From positions 6,304,001 to 6,368,000 of the forward strand of contig AP018318.1 in the NCBI GenBank assembly GCA_003990705.1: DNA of 64,000 nt, in the 5' to 3' direction. The notes beneath the pieces were generated by a model, which saw only the letters and a list, made by a program, of their open reading frames with translations, searched no databases and had not been told where the DNA came from. A program made the position numbers and the translations under genes. The DNA comes from Nostoc sp. HK-01 (GTDB lineage Bacteria; Cyanobacteriota; Cyanobacteriia; Cyanobacteriales; Nostocaceae). Below, in pieces: positions 55,661-64,000 of this stretch (within the stretch, counting starts at the first letter, position 1; each line of letters starts with the position of its first letter).

Positions 55661-56353
55661 GTGTATTTATTAATTCCTGCTGCTGGTGTCGGCAAAAGAA
55701 TGGGTAGTAACCGGAATAAACTTTTTCTTGAAGTACACTCAAAATCAATTATTGCTTGGACTTTGTTAGCGGCGGAAGCGGCGAGTTCTATCAGATGGAT
55801 TGGAATTATTTCTCAACCTAGTGATTGGCCTGATTTTAAGAACATCATTGCTGATTTGCCCCTAACTAAACCTGTGGAATTTATTATTGGCGGTGCTACC
55901 CGGCAAGAATCGGTGTACAACGGTTTGCAAGCTTTACCACCAGAGGCAGAGCAGGTATTAATTCACGACGGTGCGAGATGTTTAGCTACACCGAATTTAC
56001 TTAATGCTTGTGCGGCAGCAATTCGCCATTGTAGTGGTTTAATTGCTGCCATACCTGTGAAAGACACGATTAAAGTTGTTGATGACAGTGGCATAATTCA
56101 AAGTACCCCTGACCGAAAGTATTTGTGGGCTGCACAGACTCCCCAAGGATTTAATGTCCAGTTATTGAAACAGTGCCACGCCGAAGGTATACGTCAAGGT
56201 TGGGAAGTGACAGACGATGCGGCTTTATTTGAAAAGTGCGGTATAGAAGTTCGGATTGTGGAAGGTGAAGAGACAAATTTAAAAGTTACCACTCCCCAAG
56301 ATTTAGCGATCGCAGAATTTATCCTGAGTCATCGAGAAAGAGCGAGGGGCTAG
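55661..56353 (+). CDS. ispD: 2-C-methyl-D-erythritol 4-phosphate cytidylyltransferase
   Basis: About 230-aa IspD of the MEP isoprenoid pathway, forming CDP-ME from MEP and CTP. The nucleotidyltransferase loop PAAGVGKRMGSNRNKLF is at the start; VLIHDGARC, AAIPVKDTIK, AQTPQGF and TDDAALFEKCG are the family's following motifs. I choose GTG 55661 because GAGGA sits 5 bases upstream; GTG 55649 is in frame and would add 4 residues. Spacing to the next gene is large and repeat-filled, so it is likely a single-gene unit. Confidence 0.93.
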   Translation: MYLLIPAAGVGKRMGSNRNKLFLEVHSKSIIAWTLLAAEAASSIRWIGIISQPSDWPDFKNIIADLPLTKPVEFIIGGATRQESVYNGLQALPPEAEQVLIHDGARCLATPNLLNACAAAIRHCSGLIAAIPVKDTIKVVDDSGIIQSTPDRKYLWAAQTPQGFNVQLLKQCHAEGIRQGWEVTDDAALFEKCGIEVRIVEGEETNLKVTTPQDLAIAEFILSHRERARG

Positions 56354-56485
56354 TACTTTATTTTTACTCACCACTTTTGATAATTACGACTTATTAAGCT
56401 TTGCTTTGACTTTAGCAACAAAACAAAGTATAATCCCACACACTTGTTGATTGTCAGTTATCAGTCATCCGTTGTCAGTTAAAAG

Positions 56486-56534
56486 TGACTAATGACTAAT
56501 GACTAATGACTAATGACCATTGACTATTGACTAA
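56486..56534. repeat. Heptamer repeats TGACTAA
   Basis: Seven consecutive 7-bp units at 56486-56534: TGACTAA four times, then TGACCAT, TGACTAT, TGACTAA. STRR-type, lying six bases before the scpB start, in the leader of that gene. Confidence 0.85.
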
Positions 56535-56540
56535 TACCCA

Positions 56541-57095
56541 ATGAAAACAGCCACCGCGACCAAGACAGCAACTAAAATAGAAGCGATTCTCTACTTGAAG
56601 GGTAAACCCTTATCCCTCAGCGAAATAGCCGAGTATGCCGCTTGCGATCGCGCGACTGCCCAAGAAGGCATAATTGAACTTATCGACAATTACGCCCGCA
56701 GAGACAGCGCCTTAGAAGTGGTGGAAACCACGGATGGTTATAGCCTACAACTGAGGTCTGATTTTCAAGACTTAGTGCAAACACTGATTCCGGTAGAATT
56801 AGGAGTAGGTGCATTGCGGACATTAGCGGCGATCGCTCTCAATAGTCCCATCCTGCAAAGCGATTTAATTAACCTGCGGGGTTCAGGTGTTTATCAACAC
56901 GTTCCTGAATTAGTCGAACTGGGTTTTGTCAAAAAACGCCGAGATAACGAATCCCGTTCTTACTCCCTACAAGTAACACCCAAATTTCATCAGTACTTCC
57001 AAATAGAGCAACTTCCCCAACCATTTGATATTCAAGAACAACAACTAGAACTAGACCTAACTATCGAAGATGAATTAGAAGATGTTAAGGAATAG
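56541..57095 (+). CDS. scpB: SMC-Scp complex subunit ScpB
   Basis: 184-aa ScpB, the winged-helix kleisin-associated subunit of condensin SMC-ScpAB used for chromosome segregation. Two winged-helix modules: IEAILYLKGKPLSLSEIAEY near the N-terminus and LAAIALNSPILQSDLINLRG in the middle, followed by ELGFVKKRRDNESRSYSLQV. The C-terminus is acidic (LDLTIEDELEDVKE). Length fits the family. ATG 56541. ScpA is not in this window. Confidence 0.9.
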   Translation: MKTATATKTATKIEAILYLKGKPLSLSEIAEYAACDRATAQEGIIELIDNYARRDSALEVVETTDGYSLQLRSDFQDLVQTLIPVELGVGALRTLAAIALNSPILQSDLINLRGSGVYQHVPELVELGFVKKRRDNESRSYSLQVTPKFHQYFQIEQLPQPFDIQEQQLELDLTIEDELEDVKE

Positions 57096-57241
57096 AAGCT
57101 AGGAAAAAGATTTTGGGAATTGCCACTATTTTCTAGAACGCCTTCTTTCAGGTAGATATAAAACCCATACCTGTGGAAAAGACGCTACCCTTGTACTATG
57201 GTTTAGAGTAGAATTAGCAACTAAGCTAAAAAAGACTGCCA

Positions 57242-57589
57242 ATGGTGTTTGATCCTGACTTTTTGAATGACAACTCCGAGGAACACCCGAATCAACTTCT
57301 AAGCGAGAACTTTGAGGAAAACCCCAATCAGTTACTCCAATATTTGCAGCATCAGTCTCCTGATGTTCTAGCGCGTGTCGCCCAGTCTGTCAGCCCCGAA
57401 ATTAAGCAAATCATTTCCCAAAACGTCCAAGGGCTGGTGGGGATGCTTCCCGCAGAAAACTTCAATGTGCAAATTACCACAGATCGAGAGAATCTCGCTG
57501 GGCTATTAGCATCGGCCATGATGACGGGGTATTTCTTGCGGCAGATGGAACAAAGAATGCAGTTAGATTATTTATCTGACGGTCAATAG
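57242..57589 (+). CDS. DUF760 domain protein
   Basis: 115-aa protein with the DUF760 core QLLQYLQHQSPDVLARVAQS … EIKQIISQNVQGLVGMLP and the NLAGLLASAMMTGYFLRQME ending. DUF760 occurs in cyanobacteria and plant chloroplasts; function is not established (some plant members are plastid proteins). Two short near-repeats at the N-terminus (EEHPNQLLSE / EENPNQLLQY) suggest a small duplication. ATG 57242. The stop codon lies in an inverted repeat. Confidence 0.88.
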   Translation: MVFDPDFLNDNSEEHPNQLLSENFEENPNQLLQYLQHQSPDVLARVAQSVSPEIKQIISQNVQGLVGMLPAENFNVQITTDRENLAGLLASAMMTGYFLRQMEQRMQLDYLSDGQ

Positions 57590-57634
57590 TCAATAGTCAA
57601 CAGTCAAAAATACTTGAGACTATTAACTATTGAC
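57582..57634. terminator. Inverted repeat between DUF760 and htrA
   Basis: GTCAATAGTCAATAGTC (57582-57598) is complementary, with one mismatch, to GACTATTAACTATTGAC (57618-57634). It overlaps the DUF760 stop and lies between converging genes. Built from the CAATAGT heptamer. Confidence 0.6.
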
Positions 57635-57640
57635 TGATGA

Positions 57641-58846
57641 CTATTTTTTGGGATAAATACCCGACTGCACTTTTAAAGTCTGTATTTTGCCACTGCGGTT
57701 GATTTCAAGTACGAGGATATCTCCAACTGTGCTGGACTCTACTAGTTTCTGCACTTGGGCGGCTGTTTTAACGGGCTTTGCGTTCACTTTTTGAATTACG
57801 TCTCCAGGGAGCAGTCCTGCCCGTTTTGCTGGCGAGTTATCGAGAACTCCCTTAATCACCACGCCAGTATTTTGCTTGATATTCAGCTTGTTTTCGAGAT
57901 TAATTTGTTGTTTTTTTGTGGGAGATAAATCTGCCATTTCGATTCCCAAAAAAGGATGATCTACCCGCCCTTTAGTAAATAGTTCTTTAGCAACACGGGC
58001 GGCGGTTTCAATAGGAATGGCAAAACCTAATCCTTGGGCATCAGCGCGAATGGCTGTATTCACTCCAATTACTTCACCTTGGGCATTTAGCAATGGCCCG
58101 CCAGAGTTACCTGGGTTAATAGCTGCATCAGTTTGGATGAAACTCACACGTTTCTCTGGGACACCAACTTGAGCGCTAGTGCGGTCAGTCGCGCTAATAA
58201 TGCCGATGGTAACAGTATTATCTAAACCCAGAGGATTGCCAATAGCGATCGCCCACTGTCCGGGAATCAAATTTTGAGAATTGCCCAGTTTCACCGTCGG
58301 CAAGTTATCACTGGGAATTTTCACAACCGCCACATCTGTAATCGTATCAATACCTAATACTTTTCCCTCAAAAGTTCGACCATCTTTGAGGGTAACTTGG
58401 ACTGTATCTGTATCAGCTACAACGTGGGCATTTGTCAGCAATTCACCATTTTCGCTCAAAATAAATCCTGACCCTGTACCGCGCTCAATTCGCTCCTGGG
58501 GAATTGCTTGTTCTTCTTCCCCGAAAAAGCGGCGTAATAGGGGATTTTTCAAAGCTTCCGAGATAGGATTTGCCACTTTTCTAGTCGCATTAATACGTAC
58601 TACTGCCGGGCCTACTTTCTGCACTGCTGTGGCGATAAAATTCACGTTATCTCCACCAGTAGCTCCAATAGTACCGCTAGGGGCTAAGGGGGTGACAGAT
58701 TCTGGAGGTAAAGCCGCCGTCACATTTCTTAACTCTCGAAATGAGTGATTTTGCGTCAAGAGATAGCGACTACCAAACAGACCTGCACCACCACCAACCA
58801 ACAGTAAAGATAAATAAATAGCCAGTTGCTTCAAAGATAAATTCAT
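57641..58846 (-). CDS. HtrA/Deg family periplasmic serine protease
   Basis: 401-aa trypsin-like HtrA protease (HhoA/HhoB/HtrA group) for periplasmic protein quality control. An N-terminal anchor/signal (LAIYLSLLLVGGGAGLFGSR) precedes the protease domain with catalytic triad in GELLTNAHVV (His), DTITDVAVVKI (Asp) and NPGNSGGPLLN (Ser). A C-terminal PDZ domain (about 300-395, NTGVVIKGVLDNSPAKRAGL) handles substrate. ATG 58846 gives the shortest start with the anchor; the upstream codons to 58870 lack an SD. Which of the three paralogues this is cannot be told from here. Confidence 0.92.
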   Translation of the reverse strand: MNLSLKQLAIYLSLLLVGGGAGLFGSRYLLTQNHSFRELRNVTAALPPESVTPLAPSGTIGATGGDNVNFIATAVQKVGPAVVRINATRKVANPISEALKNPLLRRFFGEEEQAIPQERIERGTGSGFILSENGELLTNAHVVADTDTVQVTLKDGRTFEGKVLGIDTITDVAVVKIPSDNLPTVKLGNSQNLIPGQWAIAIGNPLGLDNTVTIGIISATDRTSAQVGVPEKRVSFIQTDAAINPGNSGGPLLNAQGEVIGVNTAIRADAQGLGFAIPIETAARVAKELFTKGRVDHPFLGIEMADLSPTKKQQINLENKLNIKQNTGVVIKGVLDNSPAKRAGLLPGDVIQKVNAKPVKTAAQVQKLVESSTVGDILVLEINRSGKIQTLKVQSGIYPKK

Positions 58847-59080
58847 AATAATTACGCTTAAGGACAGCAATGCAGTTGCTAATTTCTAAGTGTAGTCAAG
58901 CAATTGGTCAGTGGACAGATAAATTTAACATAGAGTTGCTTAATAAATATTGAAACTTAGACATTGGTGATTAGGCCAGAGCTTGACGCGTTGAGAGAAT
59001 CACCAACATCCATTTATAGTTATACGGCTAATATTTCTGGGAAGACTAGTCTTAATTGATCAAGATTAGATCCCTAGACT

Positions 59081-59433
59081 GTGATGACAATTGTTTCCTG
59101 TGACAAAGCAGCGAGAAAAATGGATAGTTGCGCTGATGCAACTGTGCCAATTTCTGGCTATCTCATCACCAGGAAGATTTATTCTGGGGGTCGGACTTTA
59201 GTTTATTGGGTATTCATTATGCTGACAAATTCCCCATTGTCTTCAAACAGTTTATGGAATTATTTACACGCGATCGCCTAGAAATTCTCAAGAGGTTGTC
59301 CATTCAAGATAGGATTCTCCTAGAAAATGTACAATTTGAACAAAATATTCAACAGCAACAGCTACAAAGCAAAAACTTAGTAGCAGGGGCGGAGGAAATT
59401 TCTATGGATGAGGTGTTGTATGTCCATAGTTAG
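59081..59433 (+). pseudogene. Relic of the N-terminal lobe of a Ser/Thr kinase
   Basis: Frame from 59081 encodes ISGYLITRKIYSGGRTLVYW, matching the start of the giant kinase (IPGYRLSQELYNGSKTLVYR). Near 59206 homology continues in another frame as GIHYADKFPIVFKQF, resembling the next kinase strand (GIREAD..PVVIK). No catalytic loop remains. The second frame ends inside the start of the histidine kinase gene. Read as an internally deleted, frameshifted relative of the giant kinase, with its C-terminal GAF-histidine kinase part surviving as the next gene. Alternative: a real short ORF at 59206-59433 coupled to that gene. Confidence 0.5.
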
Positions 59434-61405
59434 CCTCAGAAAAATTCTGAGTAAAAAAGATTTATCCTCTTTGCTTCAGAACTTAGCCAGCCAAATCAAC
59501 AGCGCCATTGAGATTGAACTGATAGATGGCACACAACTGATTAGTATTGGAGAACAAACTAGCAAAAACCGCTATCCCATCGAGGTTTCAGGCGAAAAAA
59601 TCGGTTGGGTGGTTGGAGAAGAACAGACAAACACAGTCGCAACCTTGCTCTCGTTGCTGGCAAAACAAGAAGTCGAGAAAAAAGAACTAGCGAAAGAACT
59701 ACTAGAGCGATATCAGGAAATTGATTTGTTTCAGGACATCTCGACTCAACTAACGACGAGTTTGGATACGCGACAAATTGCCCAACTCGTGCTTCAGGAA
59801 ATGAGTCAATTAATTGAATCATCTGCGGGGGTGCTAATGCTCTTAAGCCCTGATGCAACTACCTTGGAAATTATTGCCGATTTTGGCAAGTTTTTTGACC
59901 ACAGTCAAATAGCATCAGCTAAAGGCATTATTGGCAGCATTGTGCAATCTGGTCGTGCAGAACTCGTTAATGATGTGCAAGCAGATCCGCGATTATGGGG
60001 GGAAAAAAACGTTGATGCGCTAATTTGCGTACCATTGCAAGCCAAAGAACGGATACTAGGAGCGATCGCTATTGGCTCAAACAAAATCGACGCATATAAA
60101 GCCGAACATCTCAAACTTGTGAGTATTTTTGCCTCTCAAACCGCAGTAGCCATTGAAAAAGCTGTGCTGTATGAGCAAAGCATTCAAGCAACAGCCCAGG
60201 CTAAAGCCCAAACAGAAAGGCTCCAACAGGCTCTGCAAGATTTGCAACTAGCACAAACTCAATTAATCCAAAGCGAAAAAATGTCCAGCTTGGGACAACT
60301 TATTGCCGGAGTTGCCCATGAAATCAACAATCCAGTTAACTTTATTTGCGGCAACTTGCGGTGTGTTTCCGAGTATGCACAAGACTTATTGCATCTGCTG
60401 CTAGAGTATCAAAAATGCTTTCCTGTAGCTCCTCCAGAACTGGAATCAGAATTAGACAATATCGATTTGGAGTTTATTATTCAGGATTTGCCCAAACTCC
60501 TAGATTCAATGAAACTAGGAAGCGATCGCATCGTAGAAATTGTCAAATCCCTGAAAAACTTCTCTCGTCACGATGAAGCCCAAATGACAGCCGTCAACAT
60601 CCACGATGGAATTGACGGGACGCTGATGATTCTCCGCCATCACCTCAAAGCGACTACCAATCACCCAGAAATTGCCATTATTAAAGACTATGCCAAACTT
60701 CCCCTAATTGAGTGCTATCCCGGACAGTTAAACCAAGTGTTTATGAACATCTTGGCCAATGCCATTGATGCTTTAGAAGAGTCATTAGTCTCAAAGGAAT
60801 CACCATTGACAAATGACATAGAAAAAATGACATGCCCGACCATTACTATTCGCACCCAAAATCTAGACAATCAGTGGGTGATTATTCGCATCGCTGACAA
60901 CGGCCCAGGAATGCCGGAAGAGATTGTACAACGCATCTACGATCCATTTTTCACGACAAAAGAGATTGGTAAGGGAACTGGTTTGGGTATGGCCATCAGC
61001 CATCAAATTATTGTGGATAGACACCGAGGACTTCTCAAATGTCGTTCTCAACCAGGTCAAGGCACAGAATTCTGGATACAGATACCGGTGAATTTTGCCG
61101 TAGAAAACCCTGAAGTAAGCGAGGATAGTCAAAGTTCTGCTGCGATCGCCAGCATTCCCCCATCAGCTTATACATCTGATGCCGAAGGCTTTATTTCATC
61201 CACAACCCCCATCTTCAACCCAACTGAACTACTAATTCGCCATAGTCAACTGATCCGGAGACTTTCACAGCAGAATCCAGATATTGACACAACTTCACCA
61301 AATGAAATTTATCAAATGTTTCAACGTCATCCAATTTTATTAAAGCTTTACACCACATTGTTGTCCTGGTTTTGTTGCCCTAACCCTACCCAAATCCACC
61401 ATTAA
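59420..61405 (+). CDS. GAF-domain sensor histidine kinase
   Basis: 661-aa cytosolic sensor kinase. A GAF domain (about 115-255; TRQIAQLVLQEMSQLIESSA … FASQTAVAIEKAVLYEQ) and a coiled coil lead into HisKA with H-box SSLGQLIAGVAHEINNPVNF, the N-box QVFMNILANAIDALEE and G-boxes IADNGPGMPEEIVQ and GKGTGLGMAISHQ. The kinase half strongly resembles the C-terminal end of the giant kinase at 24074-29536, including the LPPNILKSM-like segment before the ATPase domain. The first 95 residues are an unassigned N-terminal module. ATG 59420 has GAGG six bases upstream. The next gene starts 18 bases after its stop, so the two kinases are likely co-transcribed. Confidence 0.85.
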   Translation: MSIVSLRKILSKKDLSSLLQNLASQINSAIEIELIDGTQLISIGEQTSKNRYPIEVSGEKIGWVVGEEQTNTVATLLSLLAKQEVEKKELAKELLERYQEIDLFQDISTQLTTSLDTRQIAQLVLQEMSQLIESSAGVLMLLSPDATTLEIIADFGKFFDHSQIASAKGIIGSIVQSGRAELVNDVQADPRLWGEKNVDALICVPLQAKERILGAIAIGSNKIDAYKAEHLKLVSIFASQTAVAIEKAVLYEQSIQATAQAKAQTERLQQALQDLQLAQTQLIQSEKMSSLGQLIAGVAHEINNPVNFICGNLRCVSEYAQDLLHLLLEYQKCFPVAPPELESELDNIDLEFIIQDLPKLLDSMKLGSDRIVEIVKSLKNFSRHDEAQMTAVNIHDGIDGTLMILRHHLKATTNHPEIAIIKDYAKLPLIECYPGQLNQVFMNILANAIDALEESLVSKESPLTNDIEKMTCPTITIRTQNLDNQWVIIRIADNGPGMPEEIVQRIYDPFFTTKEIGKGTGLGMAISHQIIVDRHRGLLKCRSQPGQGTEFWIQIPVNFAVENPEVSEDSQSSAAIASIPPSAYTSDAEGFISSTTPIFNPTELLIRHSQLIRRLSQQNPDIDTTSPNEIYQMFQRHPILLKLYTTLLSWFCCPNPTQIHH

Positions 61406-61423
61406 CATCAGGAAACTATCAAT

Positions 61424-64000
61424 ATGTCTAGCCGACAACTTGACGAATTGAATCGTCATCTCTTAGAAAAATGTCCCGTTGGTCTGATACTGTGGCGCAT
61501 AGATGGAACTTTGATTGACATCAACCCTGTCTGTGCAGCTATTTTGGGGCGCACTGTTCCAGAAACTCTCCACCTTAACTACTGGCAAATTATTTCTCAA
61601 AACTACGTTACTGTCCAGCAAACCATCATCGCAGACCTCGAAAAAACTGGATGCTACAGATCTGATGAACAAGAGTACATCCATAAAGATGGGCATTTGG
61701 TTGCAGTTAAAATCTCCGCAGTGATGATTGAACATCAGGGGGAAAAGCTGATATGGTCGAGTGTCGAGGATATTAGCGACCTGAGAAAAGCCCAACAAGA
61801 ACGCCAACAATCGGAAAAAATCTTAAAAAAGAGCGAAGCGCGATATCGTTCTCTGGTGAAAACTAACACGCAAATTATCTGGGTGAGTACACCAGAAGGA
61901 ATTTGCTTTGAACTCACAGACTGGATAGCCTACACAGGGCAAAGTTTAGCGGAAGCGGAGAACGGAGGCTGGATTGATGCCGTTCATCCTGACGATCGCG
62001 GCTACACCGGAGAAGCTTGGGGTATTGCTGTCGCTAACCTCAGTCAATATCAAATTGAATACCGTATTCGCGGCAAAGATGGCAACTATCGCTATTTTTG
62101 GGTTTGGGGCGCACCTGTAATTGAAGATGATGGTAATGTGCGAGAGTGGATTGGTACTTGTACCGATATTCACGATCGCAAACTAACAGAAGCCGAAAAT
62201 CAAAGACTGAAAGAACGCTATCGCTCTTTAGTAACTGCTACTTCTCAAATTGTTTGGGGCGCAACTCCCGAAGGTATGGGCATTAGCAGTGAAATGCTGA
62301 CTTGGATAGCTTATACAGGTCAGACTGAAGCAGAAGTTGCTGGTTGGGGTTGGGTTGATCCAATTCATCCTGATGATCGTGATCAATCACAAGTAGCTTG
62401 GAATGCAGCAGTGGCAAACCGCAGTATCTACCAAACAGAATATAGGTTGCGGCGTAAAGATGGCATCTACCGCTATTTCTCAGTTTGTGGCACTCCGGTT
62501 TTAGCCGCAGACGGTAGCATCCGGGAATGGATTGGTACTTGTACCGATATTCACGATCGCAAACTTGCCGAAGCCGAAAATCAACGTTTATTGGATATGT
62601 TGAATCATTCCGGTGATGCCATCATTGTCCGCGATATGACCGATAAAATCTCCTACTGGAATCAAGGCGCGGAAAGGCTCTATCATTGGACGCGGGAGGA
62701 AGTTAAAGACCAATACATTTACACATTTCTCAAAAAAATCTTTCCTAAACCCAAAGCAGAAATCACCGCAGAGTTATTACAGCAAGGTAATTGGGAAGGT
62801 GAAGTCCAACATATTACCCATGATGAGAAACTGATTACTGTCCAGAGCCGATGGACATTGCAACGGGATGCGTCTGGTGAACCCTGTGCGGTATTGGAAA
62901 TTAATACTGATATTACTGCCCGGAAACAAGCCGAAATTGCTCTACGCCAACTCAATCAAGAACTGGAAGCCAGAGTTGCCGAACGGACAGCAGCAGTCAA
63001 AGATACCCTCGCTGAAGCCCAAGGGTTAAATGCAATTTTGGATAACTTAGCAGATGGTTTGTTAGTAGTGGATATGTCAGGGCAAATTACCCACTTCAAT
63101 CCGGCTTTTTTAGCAATGCAGGGATTAAGACCGACAGATCTCAAAGGCAACTATCAGGAACTACCGATCGCTGGTTTAGCACATCTAATTGAACAAACTC
63201 AATCCCATCCCCAAGAAGCATTTGCCGCCGAAATTGCCTTAGTAAAGGAACGCATTGGTCAGGCTGTAGCGACCGCTATCTTTAAACAGACCACAGCGGA
63301 AGAACCTGCTACTTGCTTTGGTTCCGCACTCCTAATTCGGGATGTAACAGCAGAAAAAGAAGTTGACAAAATGAAGACCGACTTCATTTCCACAGTCTCC
63401 CACGAACTGCGGACACCTTTAACTTCAGTATTAGGATTTGCCTCCATTATTAAAGAAAAGCTGGAAACCGATGTCTTCCCAATGGTGATTACCGAAGACC
63501 GCAAGTTGCAAAAAACAATTAAGCGGGTGGGTGACAATTTAAATATTATTGTTTCAGAAGCAGAACGACTGACATCCTTAATTAACGATGTTTTAGACAT
63601 TGCCAAAATGGAAGCCGGGAAAGTGGAATGGCAAATGCAACCACTTGATCCGAGTGAGTTACTAGATTGGGCTACGACTTCTACCGCCGGATTGTTTGAA
63701 ACCAATGGCCTGCAACTAGTCAGCGAGATAGAACCGGGAGTACCGCAAATAGTAGGCGATCGCAACCGACTGTTGCAAGTCCTCATCAACTTGATTTCTA
63801 ACGCGGTGAAATTCACTCAATCCGGGACTGTTACCTGTTGTGTCAAACAACAAAACGACGGTGTATGTGTCAGCGTCATCGATACAGGTATCGGTATTGC
63901 CCCCGAAGACCAACCCAAAGTATTCGAGAAATTCCGCCAAGTTGGCGACACTCTCACCGACAAACCAAAAGGTACAGGGTTAGGATTGCCCATTTGCAAA
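61424..64000 (+). CDS. Multi-PAS sensor histidine kinase (truncated by window end)
   Basis: Open frame from ATG 61424 to the last base, 859 codons, no stop reached. PAS modules: one at about 12-125 (PVGLILWRIDGTLIDINPVC), two tandem near-duplicates at about 145-265 and 275-390, each ending EWIGTCTDIHDRKL, a fourth at about 400-510 and a fifth degenerate one near 535-640. The kinase has the H-box MKTDFISTVSHELRTPLTSV, the N-box LLQVLINLISNAVKFTQSGT and G-box IDTGIGIAPEDQPKVFEKFR with GTGLGLPICK at the edge. AGGA lies about 10 bases before the start. The part beyond the window probably completes the ATPase domain and possibly adds a receiver. No membrane span visible. Confidence 0.88.
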   Translation, partial: MSSRQLDELNRHLLEKCPVGLILWRIDGTLIDINPVCAAILGRTVPETLHLNYWQIISQNYVTVQQTIIADLEKTGCYRSDEQEYIHKDGHLVAVKISAVMIEHQGEKLIWSSVEDISDLRKAQQERQQSEKILKKSEARYRSLVKTNTQIIWVSTPEGICFELTDWIAYTGQSLAEAENGGWIDAVHPDDRGYTGEAWGIAVANLSQYQIEYRIRGKDGNYRYFWVWGAPVIEDDGNVREWIGTCTDIHDRKLTEAENQRLKERYRSLVTATSQIVWGATPEGMGISSEMLTWIAYTGQTEAEVAGWGWVDPIHPDDRDQSQVAWNAAVANRSIYQTEYRLRRKDGIYRYFSVCGTPVLAADGSIREWIGTCTDIHDRKLAEAENQRLLDMLNHSGDAIIVRDMTDKISYWNQGAERLYHWTREEVKDQYIYTFLKKIFPKPKAEITAELLQQGNWEGEVQHITHDEKLITVQSRWTLQRDASGEPCAVLEINTDITARKQAEIALRQLNQELEARVAERTAAVKDTLAEAQGLNAILDNLADGLLVVDMSGQITHFNPAFLAMQGLRPTDLKGNYQELPIAGLAHLIEQTQSHPQEAFAAEIALVKERIGQAVATAIFKQTTAEEPATCFGSALLIRDVTAEKEVDKMKTDFISTVSHELRTPLTSVLGFASIIKEKLETDVFPMVITEDRKLQKTIKRVGDNLNIIVSEAERLTSLINDVLDIAKMEAGKVEWQMQPLDPSELLDWATTSTAGLFETNGLQLVSEIEPGVPQIVGDRNRLLQVLINLISNAVKFTQSGTVTCCVKQQNDGVCVSVIDTGIGIAPEDQPKVFEKFRQVGDTLTDKPKGTGLGLPICK

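Overview
The window looks like chromosomal DNA of a filamentous, probably heterocyst-forming cyanobacterium (Nostoc/Anabaena group). Seen directly: the HIP1 octamer GCGATCGC occurs throughout, inside and between genes; intergenic spacers carry tandem heptamers (STRR type, e.g. 39289-39326, 44267-44294, 55550-55577, 56486-56534) and other repeats typical of Nostocaceae; several genes are cyanobacterial families (CRR6, DUF760, DUF7219, HDF-type photolyase, DevA/DevC exporter parts, kinase-AAA-GAF-histidine kinase giants). No rRNA, prophage, transposase or CRISPR array was found; one tRNA is present.

Layout. 1-10.4 kb: housekeeping and metabolic genes (aldehyde dehydrogenase, MazG, TldD/TldE, creatininase family, ROK kinase), interrupted at 2.8-4.9 kb by a damaged exporter locus: devA is intact, but devC and a divergent TetR-type regulator are each cut at the 5' side at one junction near 4154. 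10.4-17.1 kb: accessory region with a 21-bp tandem array, inverted-repeat elements and a 1242-aa NACHT NTPase ending in 14 HEAT-like repeats, then a peptidoglycan amidase. 17.2-23.2 kb: a 2020-aa exported-type phosphoesterase (phytase propeller, esterase-like propeller split by two GDPD domains, Calx-beta, C-terminal domain) with a candidate Pho box upstream. 23.4-34.3 kb: signalling block (STAS, giant Ser/Thr-His kinase, CYTH, CBS-PAS hybrid kinase). 35-46 kb: photolyase, pyrE, tRNA-Met, CNNM transporter, queC, Gfo/Idh oxidoreductase, DedA. 45.3-51.2 kb: second accessory region with a ParM-like actin and RHH partner, an NB-ARC-TPR NTPase, another 21-bp array, and a UPF0175-like/DUF3368 toxin-antitoxin pair between direct repeats. 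51.3-58.8 kb: housekeeping genes (phosphohexomutase, rdgB, CRR6, GT9, ispD, scpB, DUF760, HtrA protease). 59-64 kb: kinase relic, GAF histidine kinase, and a multi-PAS histidine kinase running off the end.

Most interesting: the two STAND NTPases (11848-15576 and 47514-49988) share an N-terminal domain but carry different NTPase engines and different repeat sensors. Each has a short divergent ORF coding a hydrophobic peptide upstream, and the promoter regions share a TTTGGGG-type motif spaced by about whole helical turns. A related 21-bp tandem array lies near each. This looks like a recurring conflict/defence-type locus architecture. It is an inference and needs comparative genomics.
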